Origin: Clostridia bacterium
Lineage (GTDB): Bacteria; Bacillota; Clostridia; Christensenellales; Borkfalkiaceae
Direction of reading: 5' to 3'
Length of the DNA stretch: 36,036 nt
NCBI GenBank assembly: GCA_029055875.1
Contig: JAIDCJ010000012.1
Span: 1 to 36,036, forward strand
The position numbers and the translations under genes are program-made. Positions 14,973 through 21,930 of this stretch are shown here, in pieces. The notes beneath the pieces are model-generated. The model searched no databases and had not been told where the DNA came from. It saw only the letters and a program-made list of their open reading frames with translations. Each line of letters begins with the position of its first letter. The first letter of the stretch is position 1.

Positions 14973-17085
14973 GAAATGGCTCTGCGCGTTGAGCGCTGCC
15001 GCGCTTTGCGTTACCTGCGTAGCCTGCGGGAATTCAAACGATAACGGTAAGCCCGAAATCCCCGACGGAAACGACGTCGAAGTCACAGAGCCCGATACGA
15101 CGCAGCACAATTTTACTTTAACCTCTGAGGCAAACGGAAGCTTCACCTATCAATGCTCGGATTGCGGCGAAAAGGAAACGGTCGTTATTTCCTGCGAAAG
15201 CGGAACGCAGAACGCTTATACGGTTTCGGGGAACACGATCACCTTCAACAGGATTTCCCAGAAGAGCGTTTACGATATTCACGGTTCCTTTCACGGAAAT
15301 ATCGTGATTGACGTAAGCGACAATCAGAAATTTGAATTGCAGATGAGCGGGCTCGACCTGTCTTCTTTTGCCGCTTGCCCGATTACCGTATTGAGCGGCG
15401 ACAAGGTGACGCTCTCCGCGAAGAAATCGACGAAAAACTACGTTTACGATATGCGGAGCGCAGTTGACGCGACCGACGAAAATGCAATTTCCGCAAGCGT
15501 TTACGCGCTGTGCGATTTGGATATTCAGGGCAAAGGCAGTTTGAATATCAAGTCGGTGAATAACAACGGCATTCATACCAAGGACGATTTGAGCGTGAAA
15601 AATCTTTCTTTGCAGGTTGATTGCAAGGACAACGCGTTGAAGGGCAACGACAGCGTGAGTATCGAATCGGGGAGTGTGGTTCTGATTGCAAGGCGCGGCG
15701 ACGGAATTAAAACCACGAACAGCGATATCTCTTCAAAGGGCAATCAGCGCGGCACGGTTGCTATTACGGGCGGGGATGTTCTCATCTACGCCGCCTGCGA
15801 CGGAATTGACGCGGCTTACGACGTAAGCGTGAATGAGAGCACGGCCACCGTCAATTTGCAGATTTATACCGATAAATATTCCAAGTATTCCGAAGAGGTT
15901 ACGGCGACTTCCGATAGCGTATATTACGTGCGGTATAATTCCACGTCCTACAAGTATTCGCTGAAATTCTATAACGACGATACGGACGCAGTATGGCACA
16001 ATTCTTCTTCGAGTACCACCGTGGGCAATTACCGATACTTCCCCATTACAAAGCCGAGCGGATATTCTTACGTACAGTTATATATTTATAACTCTTCTCA
16101 GCAGCAGGGGCAGGAAGAAGCTTACGCAGCCCGTACGGAGGGCATGGCGGTCAACAACAATTACGATACGATTGCTTTGCAGACGAGGGGCGGTAGCATC
16201 TCTTACAGTTGGACGAATTATACTACCAACCAAGGCGGCCCCGGCGGTATGGGCGGCGGTCCCGGCGGCGGCTGGGGCGGCATGAACGACGGCAATACCG
16301 ATAAAGGCGATTATTCCACGAAGGGAATTAAGGCGGACAACGCCATTACGGTTTCGGCGGGAACGGTTACGGTAAGCGCGTACGACGACGCTTTGCACGC
16401 AAATAAGGATGCTACTCTGGAAAACGGCGCAACCCCTTCGGGGAACGTGAGCGTTACGGGCGGGAATTTAACGTTGCGCTCGAATGACGACGGAATCCAC
16501 GCCGACGGGAAAACGCTGATCGGCGGCGGCACGGTGAACGTTGTAAGCAGCTACGAGGGAATCGAGGGCAATACGGTAGAAATCACGGACGGGAACGTTT
16601 CCGTCGTTTCTTCCGACGACGGCATCAACGGCACGGCAACGTCGGGCACTTCGATTACGGTTTCGGGCGGTAATCTTTATATTTATGCGGGCGGCGACGG
16701 CGTTGATTCAAACAGCACTTCTTCTTACGCGGGAATTGTTTTCTCGGGCGGCACGAGCGTGATTATCTCGACGGGGAATTCCGATTCGAGTATCGATACC
16801 GAGCGCGGTTATAAATATTCGGGCGGCTACGTAATCGGAATCGGCAGAAGCGGCGGTATGGGCAGCGAATCAACGAATTGTTCCAACTTCTCTTCGGTGG
16901 GAACAAGCAAAACCGTGAGCTTGCAAAAGGACGGTTATTTGGCGGTAGAAGGTATCGCTACCGTGAAAATGCCCGTATCCATGAACGCACTCGTCGTGTG
17001 TCTCGGAAAAACAAGCGCAAGCATTTCGGCGAACTCGTCAACAAGTAATCAGTTAGACGCCAACGGCGTGTATTGGAACAAATAA
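14962..17085 (+). CDS. Cthe_2159-like beta-helix carbohydrate-binding lipoprotein
   Basis: A 707-residue exported lipoprotein. The N-terminus is a signal peptide ending in a lipobox (CVTCVACG, lipid-bearing Cys about residue 22). The body has repeated turns such as VSVTGGNLTLRSNDDGIHAD and NVSVVSSDDGINGT, typical of a right-handed parallel beta-helix. This matches the DUF4353 carbohydrate-binding family represented by Clostridium thermocellum Cthe_2159, which binds cellulose and acidic sugars. A glycine-rich insert (GGPGGMGGGPGGGWGG, about residues 417-440) interrupts the repeats. GGAGG precedes the ATG. Genetic coupling to VTC and DUF4956 proteins suggests a surface structure or polymer-linked envelope role. 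Confidence 0.85.
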   Translation: MSFKKWLCALSAAALCVTCVACGNSNDNGKPEIPDGNDVEVTEPDTTQHNFTLTSEANGSFTYQCSDCGEKETVVISCESGTQNAYTVSGNTITFNRISQKSVYDIHGSFHGNIVIDVSDNQKFELQMSGLDLSSFAACPITVLSGDKVTLSAKKSTKNYVYDMRSAVDATDENAISASVYALCDLDIQGKGSLNIKSVNNNGIHTKDDLSVKNLSLQVDCKDNALKGNDSVSIESGSVVLIARRGDGIKTTNSDISSKGNQRGTVAITGGDVLIYAACDGIDAAYDVSVNESTATVNLQIYTDKYSKYSEEVTATSDSVYYVRYNSTSYKYSLKFYNDDTDAVWHNSSSSTTVGNYRYFPITKPSGYSYVQLYIYNSSQQQGQEEAYAARTEGMAVNNNYDTIALQTRGGSISYSWTNYTTNQGGPGGMGGGPGGGWGGMNDGNTDKGDYSTKGIKADNAITVSAGTVTVSAYDDALHANKDATLENGATPSGNVSVTGGNLTLRSNDDGIHADGKTLIGGGTVNVVSSYEGIEGNTVEITDGNVSVVSSDDGINGTATSGTSITVSGGNLYIYAGGDGVDSNSTSSYAGIVFSGGTSVIISTGNSDSSIDTERGYKYSGGYVIGIGRSGGMGSESTNCSNFSSVGTSKTVSLQKDGYLAVEGIATVKMPVSMNALVVCLGKTSASISANSSTSNQLDANGVYWNK

Positions 17086-17130
17086 AACCGAATAAAAAAA
17101 GAGAGCTCTTTTGGGGTGTATTTCATAGGG

Positions 17131-17165
17131 AAAAAGCAAGGAAAACATTCCTTGCTTTTTCTATT
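17131..17165 (+). terminator. Intrinsic terminator of VTC operon
   Basis: A 13-bp stem AAAAAGCAAGGAA / TTCCTTGCTTTTT with loop AACA, then CTATTT. Confidence 0.85.
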
Positions 17166-17180
17166 TAATCTTGATATAAT
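17152..17180 (+). promoter_or_regulatory. Possible promoter of small AT-rich gene
   Basis: TTGCTT at 17152-17157 (inside the terminator 3' arm), 17-bp spacer, TATAAT at 17175-17180. The -10 is perfect and the -35 is weak. Confidence 0.45.
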
Positions 17181-17218
17181 GTAATTATGATAAACAGTAA
17201 TTTATGTGGGTATAAAAA

Positions 17219-17533
17219 ATGACAAATTATTATTACATGGCAACTGAGCCACTTTCTAATACTTGGGAAACAACAATAATAGAGAATTATTTGGGCTCAT
17301 TTGACTTTTTACATAAACATGATGGCGAATTTAGCAGTGAAGACCCTTATCTTATAATTTCGCTTATGAAAGTAAAAAATAAAGACAGTTGGAGAGGCCT
17401 AGACTATAATAAAAACGAAACAAATTATGTTTCAATTATCACAAGTTATTGGAGTGAACAAGAAACAGATGTCAAAAATGTATTAAAAGGACTGAAAAAG
17501 CTTTTAGGTTCTAATATTTATCCTGATGATTAA
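17219..17533 (+). CDS. Small acidic hypothetical protein
   Basis: A 104-residue soluble protein with no recognisable domain, rich in Asn, Tyr, Asp and Glu. It has no signal or membrane segment. It is much more AT-rich than the flanking operons and stands alone between two terminators with its own promoter, features of recently acquired or orphan immunity-type genes. That assignment is a guess. No strong Shine-Dalgarno site is seen before the ATG; GTGGG lies about 10 bases upstream. Confidence 0.5.
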   Translation: MTNYYYMATEPLSNTWETTIIENYLGSFDFLHKHDGEFSSEDPYLIISLMKVKNKDSWRGLDYNKNETNYVSIITSYWSEQETDVKNVLKGLKKLLGSNIYPDD

Positions 17534-17578
17534 AAAAGTACGATAAATTTCAATTTATCGCTTAAAACAATAAAAAAA

Positions 17579-17626
17579 TATAGCCCGCTATACTTCGCTT
17601 GCGAAGATAGCGGGCTATAACTTTTG
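17579..17626. terminator. Bidirectional terminator between convergent genes
   Basis: TATAGCCCGCTAT (17579-17591) pairs with ATAGCGGGCTATA (17607-17619), with a smaller TTCGC/GCGAA stem at the tip. It lies between the rightward small gene and leftward spoIIE. A weaker 9-bp hairpin CGATAAATT/AATTTATCG is at 17541-17560. Confidence 0.8.
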
Positions 17627-17676
17627 TTACAAGATAAATCTCTATGGAAAACAGTGCTTACGTGCTTTTTTTTATT

Positions 17677-19992
17677 TTAAGCGGCTTCGGTGAGCTTGAC
17701 GGCGAGGACGGTCATGTCGTCCTCCGCTTTGCCGCCGTACCGCCCAAGCGCGTTTCCTAAAATTTCTTCGGCAAGCGATTGCGGGTTTAGGGGATGAAGT
17801 TCGCTGATGTATGCGCACAGGTCTGCCGACGAGCCGAACGCCGAAGTCACGCCGTCGCTCATGAAGATGAGGAAGTCGCCCTCTTTCATGTTGACGCGGA
17901 GCGTTGCGGGGTGTACCGCTTCGAGCATTCCGATGGGCAGCGATTCGCCTTCGAGAATTTTCAGCTCGTCGCCCGAAAGCAAGAAGCCGACGGGCGAGCC
18001 GATTTTTACGATATCCGCGCCGCCCGTGTCGAGGTTGACAGCCGCTAAATCGAGGCAGGAGAACGTTTCTTCCGCGGAATAGGCAATCAGCCTATTCACG
18101 GTGGAGAGCACCGTCTCCGAGGGCATTTTCGCCTTGTAGAAGCTCTCTAAAAGCGAGAGGGTTTGGTCGGACACGTCGCGCGCCTCTTCGCCGCTGCCCA
18201 TGCCGTCGGAAAGCGCCACGAGGAATCTGCGTTCGTCGATTTTCAAAATTGAGTGCGTATCGCCGCTCGCCATTTCTCCTTCCTTGGAACGGGACGCAAT
18301 GCCGAACGCGGCGTCGAAATTCGCTTTGCGCTTGAGTACGAAGCAGGAGCGTTCGCGGGTGAGCGGAATTATTTCGGAGAGCGAGAGGGGCACGCGGAGC
18401 GCGTTGCCTGCAATCTCGCACAGCTTCTTGCCGTTGGTGTCCGCGGGGATCGTCAGGCTCACGGTAAACGAGCTGCCCTCGCCGTAGAGGAAGATTTCCG
18501 AAGTCAAAATGCCCGCCGAGGAGAGCGCGGAAGAAAGCACGGTTTCCTCGTCCGAGAACACGTATTCTTCACTCTGTTCGAGCGCGATTTCGCGTAAGAT
18601 TTCGCTCACGCCGTGCGCCTGCTGTGCAAGCAGTCTGCGCCCTTCGCGTGCAGATTCGAGCTCGGCGAGATAGCGGCGGTGTTCGGCAAGCAGCTTATTC
18701 AGCGCAAACAGCATTCCCGCAGAATTGCTGCAAAGGGACGCAAGCTCGCCCGGCATATCAATGAGGTTCACTCTGCCCTTTGCCTTGCCTATGGCAATGA
18801 GCTTATCGAGGCTTTCCCGAACGTGTGCCTTTTCGCACTTTTTATAGCTCGGGCAGGTTTTGCAGAGCGATTCCTCGAGCTTATCCCGAAGCTGGCGGGA
18901 AGAGTGGTCGGGCAGGTCTTGCTCGCGGAAGGAATTTTCGATTTCCCGAAAGAGTGCGGAAACCTCGTAGAGCTGTTCGCCCACGGCGCGGCGGTTGCGG
19001 TTGATGGCAATGCGCGGCAGGGTGCGCTCCCGATAGAAGAGGAGGGTGTTTTTTGCCTTGCGATAGAGCTTTTCGGGGATACAGCAGACCGCAATCGCGG
19101 GCAGGACGCACGCAAGCACGGTGAGCACGATTTCGGCAACGCCCCGCGTATACAGCCCCTCTAAGTAGTTGATACCGAGGAAGGCCGCCGTGAAAGCGAG
19201 TGCGGAAACGGGTGCGCCGTAGGACACGAAGAGAAGCGCAGCGGAGCCAAGCACGGCGTACTCTGCGAGGGGCACGGCACTCACGCGCACGAAGGCAAGG
19301 GGAAGTGAGAGCACGATTGCAAAGGGAACTGCGGAAGCGTTTTTGAGGAGCACGGCGGCAAGCAGTACGAGGCAAAGCGAGAGGAAGAAAAAGGTGATTA
19401 CGGTGAACGCATTGATAATGCCCGTGCCGAGGAAGAGCCATACGAGGGTGAGCTCGGCAAGCTCGCCCGCAGAGAGTTTACAGCGGAACGCACGGAATAA
19501 AAGCGCGTGCAGACCGCCCTCTGCGAGCATAGAGAAAAGAAACAGGAACGCGCCGATAATGACCTTCTGCCAAATAACGGGGAAGGAGAAGAGCGCGTAG
19601 CCCGTGTGCGGATAGAGGAAGATAAAGGGGAGCTGGCAAAGAAGCGCGTATAATACGCGCTCGAATTTCATTTTGCGCGAGAAACGCTTATAGAGTACGA
19701 ACACGAGCGTGAGGAAGCACGCCTGAACTCCGCAGCACAGCGTGGCGGAAAAATCGAGCGCCACGGCGGAGGACAGGAGATATCCCGCCGTACACAAAAA
19801 AGGATTGAAGCCGCAAACGAGCGCGGCGTAAAAGAGCGGAAAGGCGAGCAGCTCGCGCTGGGGCAGCGCGAAGTTTATAATTGCCATACAGGCAAAAAGG
19901 GCGGCGTAGCGAAGTACGGTTTTCACGGTTATTTTAGACGGCTTCCAGCAAAACAGCGGGCGTTTTGCTCTTGCGGTTCGACGTTTGTGCAC
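17677..19992 (-). CDS. spoIIE: Stage II sporulation protein E, PP2C phosphatase
   Basis: A 771-residue protein. Residues about 25-300 contain many hydrophobic segments (around ten), as in SpoIIE. A central cytoplasmic region holds a four-cysteine motif (CKTCPSYKKC). The C-terminal PPM phosphatase domain (about 560-770) shows the metal-binding LSDGMGSGEEA (Asp595) and MSDGVTSAFG (Asp713). SpoIIE dephosphorylates SpoIIAA to release sigma-F in the forespore and acts at the polar septum. The GTG start has GAGGTG about seven bases upstream on the minus strand. A Spo0A-box-like site lies 77 bp upstream. The length is close to the family norm (about 800). Confidence 0.93.
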   Translation of the reverse strand: MHKRRTARAKRPLFCWKPSKITVKTVLRYAALFACMAIINFALPQRELLAFPLFYAALVCGFNPFLCTAGYLLSSAVALDFSATLCCGVQACFLTLVFVLYKRFSRKMKFERVLYALLCQLPFIFLYPHTGYALFSFPVIWQKVIIGAFLFLFSMLAEGGLHALLFRAFRCKLSAGELAELTLVWLFLGTGIINAFTVITFFFLSLCLVLLAAVLLKNASAVPFAIVLSLPLAFVRVSAVPLAEYAVLGSAALLFVSYGAPVSALAFTAAFLGINYLEGLYTRGVAEIVLTVLACVLPAIAVCCIPEKLYRKAKNTLLFYRERTLPRIAINRNRRAVGEQLYEVSALFREIENSFREQDLPDHSSRQLRDKLEESLCKTCPSYKKCEKAHVRESLDKLIAIGKAKGRVNLIDMPGELASLCSNSAGMLFALNKLLAEHRRYLAELESAREGRRLLAQQAHGVSEILREIALEQSEEYVFSDEETVLSSALSSAGILTSEIFLYGEGSSFTVSLTIPADTNGKKLCEIAGNALRVPLSLSEIIPLTRERSCFVLKRKANFDAAFGIASRSKEGEMASGDTHSILKIDERRFLVALSDGMGSGEEARDVSDQTLSLLESFYKAKMPSETVLSTVNRLIAYSAEETFSCLDLAAVNLDTGGADIVKIGSPVGFLLSGDELKILEGESLPIGMLEAVHPATLRVNMKEGDFLIFMSDGVTSAFGSSADLCAYISELHPLNPQSLAEEILGNALGRYGGKAEDDMTVLAVKLTEAA

Positions 19993-20020
19993 GGTATCAC
20001 CTCATAATTGTTTTTTCACA

Positions 20021-20026
20021 ATTATA
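20021..20026 (-). promoter_or_regulatory. -10 hexamer of spoIIE promoter
   Basis: TATAAT on the minus strand, 28 bases before the GTG. No good -35 sits at 17 bp, which fits an activator-dependent (Spo0A-type) promoter. Confidence 0.45.
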
Positions 20027-20068
20027 ATGGATACGCCAAGGCAAACGGAAAGGGAATGCGTCTTTCTT

Positions 20069-20075
20069 TGTCGAA
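20069..20075 (+). promoter_or_regulatory. Candidate Spo0A box (0A box)
   Basis: TGTCGAA, the preferred 0A-box core, in the context CTTTGTCGAAGAA. It lies about 45 bp upstream of the putative spoIIE -10. Orientation is opposite to the gene, which is tolerated for 0A boxes. A 7-bp motif can arise by chance. Confidence 0.5.
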
Positions 20076-20100
20076 GAATGAAAAAGATAAGAAAATATAA

Positions 20101-20124
20101 ACTCCCGCGCAACCGCACGGGAGT
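20101..20124 (-). terminator. Terminator of the leftward RNA
   Basis: On the minus strand ACTCCCG and CGGGAGT form a 7-bp stem around a 10-nt loop, followed by TTATATTTTCTTATC. It separates the RNA from the spoIIE promoter. Confidence 0.65.
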
Positions 20125-20259
20125 GTGTTTTCATATTGAGTTGTGAGAACGGAACGTCCCCAGTTTTATGCAGCCTAACCTTGAATCATGGCTTCTCCAT
20201 GGTTACGGGAACGGGTCGTACTTCCGGATGTATCCGTCCCGTTAGAAAATAGGTGCTGC

Positions 20260-20292
20260 TTAATCTTCCGCCCTTATCATAAAGTGGTACAT
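20260..20292 (-). CDS. Mini-ORF B, 10 residues (MYHFMIRAED)
   Basis: A ten-codon reading frame with AGGAGGG seven bases upstream of its ATG, starting 15 bases after the end of mini-ORF A. It is too short to assign by homology. Its value rests on the strong ribosome site and its place just before the folded core, as in leader peptides. Confidence 0.35.
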   Translation of the reverse strand: MYHFMIRAED

Positions 20293-20307
20293 TGGTCTGC
20301 CCTCCTG

Positions 20308-20343
20308 CTATTTGAGTTTGAACCTTTCAAAAATCTGACGCAT
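20308..20343 (-). CDS. Mini-ORF A, 11 residues (MRQIFERFKLK)
   Basis: An eleven-codon frame with GGGAGG nine bases upstream of ATG. The peptide is basic. It precedes mini-ORF B and could be a leader peptide or sit by chance next to an SD-like sequence. Confidence 0.35.
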   Translation of the reverse strand: MRQIFERFKLK

Positions 20344-20481
20344 ATCGTTGTACCTCCCGATATGTTTTGTTGGAATAACTTCGTTTTTTTGTAGCACCGA
20401 GTTTAATTAGTGCATTGGAGTTTACCTACCTTTTTGTGAATGAGTAACATTTCATGAAAGTTATTTTCGTTTTGTACCCTC

Positions 20482-20509
20482 ATTATAGCATGGAATTTCC
20501 GTTTGTCAA
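20482..20509 (-). promoter_or_regulatory. Near-consensus sigma-A promoter, leftward
   Basis: On the minus strand TTGACA (20504-20509), 16-bp spacer, TATAAT (20482-20487). Both hexamers are perfect. It faces the candidate RNA, not a conventional gene. Confidence 0.75.
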
Positions 20510-20600
20510 TACTTTTCCGAAAAAATCTTCAAAAATTTTTTTGGTAATTTTTGCGTCTTAGAATTATGACCGTGAGTAAGTTGGTAATCGAACGAGCCGC

Positions 20601-21035
20601 TTGCTTTCTAACGGTTCGTGTGGTATAATCGAAGAAATTCGAGTTGAAAGGCTTTCTAAGCCCGAAACCACCTATAACATTGAGGTTGCCGATTTCCACA
20701 CATATTATGTCACTGCAAGCAAGGTGTTGTGTCATAATAAGTGTAGCGGTAAGAAGTATAATTCTCAACAAGAAGCATATGACGCAGCGAAATCGGATTT
20801 GGGTATCAATGCCAATGAAATGCCTCTTGAAAGACGAATATCCTATTACGACGATGGAACTGGATATTGGTCGGAACAGATCATGGATGTTTATAGTGAC
20901 AATCGTGTCATTGTTAATCATGGAAGTGGGCATGTGTATTCTGGAGAAGTAGTTCCACGCCACTATAATGCAGGGTATTTGGCTCCTGAGACAGCACATG
21001 GTTATAAAAGTACAGGAAGGCATTATTTCTATTAA
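20601..21035 (+). CDS. Orphan polymorphic-toxin C-terminus (Hint tail plus toxin domain)
   Basis: A 144-residue fragment; the frame is open back to 20580, and TTG 20601 is only the first usable start. Residues about 8-48 match the end of a pretoxin Hint/intein-like domain: ETTYNIEVADFHTYYV then KVLCHNKC, the usual junction before a toxin tip. Residues 49-144 form a separate domain with several histidines (VNHGSGHVYSGEVVPRHYN, then GRHYFY) that I cannot place in a named toxin family. A nuclease-like role would fit but is inference. The long N-terminal delivery part is missing, so this is a displaced cassette, not a working secreted toxin. The following gene has the position of an immunity gene. 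Confidence 0.7.
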   Translation: MLSNGSCGIIEEIRVERLSKPETTYNIEVADFHTYYVTASKVLCHNKCSGKKYNSQQEAYDAAKSDLGINANEMPLERRISYYDDGTGYWSEQIMDVYSDNRVIVNHGSGHVYSGEVVPRHYNAGYLAPETAHGYKSTGRHYFY

Positions 21036-21047
21036 AGGAGAATTGCA

Positions 21048-21683
21048 ATGATACAATTAACTGATAATATGGTTTATTGGGTTGAAGATTTTATCAATGT
21101 TCGGAAATTGTCTTATGGGTTTTTTAATCCAGATGAGTTATCCGAAGGTGATGAGAAAATGTTTATATTTAAACAAATCGAATATTTATGTGATAAGTTA
21201 AATGTTTCTGCGTTCAGAAAAGTTCATGTCTATGAAAAGACCTTTTATGGCGATAATAATCAAATAATGCAGGACACACATAAAGGAAATATTATTTTAG
21301 AACATGAATACCAGCAAGATAACATAAAGCCATATGTAGAACGTTATAAAAGTGCGAGATCACATATATGGATTAAAGAAATAGTTGGCAACGATTTAAG
21401 TGAAATAGCGATAATCAATGGTTTTTTGGTTCTTGTTCCTACAGAATATAGTGTGGTAAAATTGGCACAAATTATTGTGAAAATTTGTGAAAAATACAAA
21501 TATGAATCTGTTAATACAAGTGAATTACAACCTATGTTTGATGAGATTGTGAAATTGTATTCGGGAAGTAGTATTGTGACAGATTTGGGGATTGATATGG
21601 ATGCACGAAGCTATAAAAATAAACCGAAAGAGGTAGGGATAGTACATAGCCAAAATATTTATGGAGAACTTGCTAAAATTTAA
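21048..21683 (+). CDS. Probable immunity protein of the toxin cassette
   Basis: A 211-residue soluble protein, AT-rich, starting 12 bases after the toxin fragment with a good AAGGAG site 7 nt before the ATG. There is no signal peptide, membrane segment or recognised domain. The place directly behind a Hint-toxin tip, the matching base composition and the size are typical of cognate immunity proteins. The assignment is by context only. Confidence 0.55.
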   Translation: MIQLTDNMVYWVEDFINVRKLSYGFFNPDELSEGDEKMFIFKQIEYLCDKLNVSAFRKVHVYEKTFYGDNNQIMQDTHKGNIILEHEYQQDNIKPYVERYKSARSHIWIKEIVGNDLSEIAIINGFLVLVPTEYSVVKLAQIIVKICEKYKYESVNTSELQPMFDEIVKLYSGSSIVTDLGIDMDARSYKNKPKEVGIVHSQNIYGELAKI

Positions 21684-21741
21684 TTGTATTATACTTTACA
21701 GCACTCAAAATTAGAAAGTATGTTTTGAATGATAAATAAAA

Positions 21742-21776
21742 GTGACAGGCTTTTAAAGGGCTGTCATTTTTATTTT
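21742..21776 (+). terminator. Intrinsic terminator after immunity gene
   Basis: TGACAG and CTGTCA arms, extended by CTTT/AAAG, followed by TTTTTATTTTAATAA. Confidence 0.7.
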
Positions 21777-21896
21777 AATAAATTATGTTTTAAAACATTG
21801 TAAAGATCTACTTCTAAAAGGGTTCTCGAGAATGTAATTGGACTACGTTATGACGAAGGCGAATCAGTACGCAATTGATTACGCTGCTAAAATTGC

Positions 21897-21930
21897 CGCG
21901 CCGACCTAAAAAGGTCGGCGCGTTTGCATT
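21897..21930. terminator. Strong GC-rich terminator after gerC
   Basis: CGCGCCGACCT and AGGTCGGCGCG form an 11-bp perfect stem with a four-A loop, with TTTGCATTTATTT on the plus side. It is placed to end the leftward germination operon and may act in both directions. Confidence 0.75.

Larger units (their letters stand above)
20095..20475 (-). ncRNA. Candidate structured RNA with two mini-ORFs
   Basis: A leftward transcript of about 380 nt is predicted from a near-consensus promoter to a hairpin/T-rich terminator. It carries two mini-ORFs with strong Shine-Dalgarno sites, then a foldable core at 20170-20259. Its outer stem is GCAG/CTGC plus CCTA/TAGG with a 2-nt bulge. Arm 2 is ACGGGA with TCCCGT, enclosing CGGAT/ATCCG. 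Arm 3 is CATGG with CCATG around a 5-nt loop. Between core and terminator is a GGGGACGTTCCGTTCTC segment resembling motifs seen beside IS200-like/REP transposases. No known riboswitch class was recognised. Confidence 0.4.
19993..20600. other. Gene-poor interval upstream of spoIIE
   Basis: About 600 bases without a conventional gene. It holds the spoIIE control region (19993-20080), a terminator-like hairpin (20101-20124), a possible structured leftward RNA with two mini-ORFs, a near-consensus leftward promoter (20482-20509), then about 70 AT-rich bases before the toxin fragment. Confidence 0.7.

Noticed and set aside
17541-17560. 9-bp hairpin CGATAAATT/AATTTATCG as a second terminator
   Set aside because: A/T-rich with a 2-nt loop and no T-run; the stronger hairpin at 17579 does the work.
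20188-20394. 68-codon plus-strand frame across the candidate RNA
   Set aside because: It is antisense to a strong promoter, two SD-led mini-ORFs and the folded core, and has no ribosome site of its own.
21850-21909. Short frame reading MTKANQYAIDYAAKIAAPT into a terminator stem
   Set aside because: It has no ribosome site and ends inside a terminator stem; probably a gene remnant or chance.
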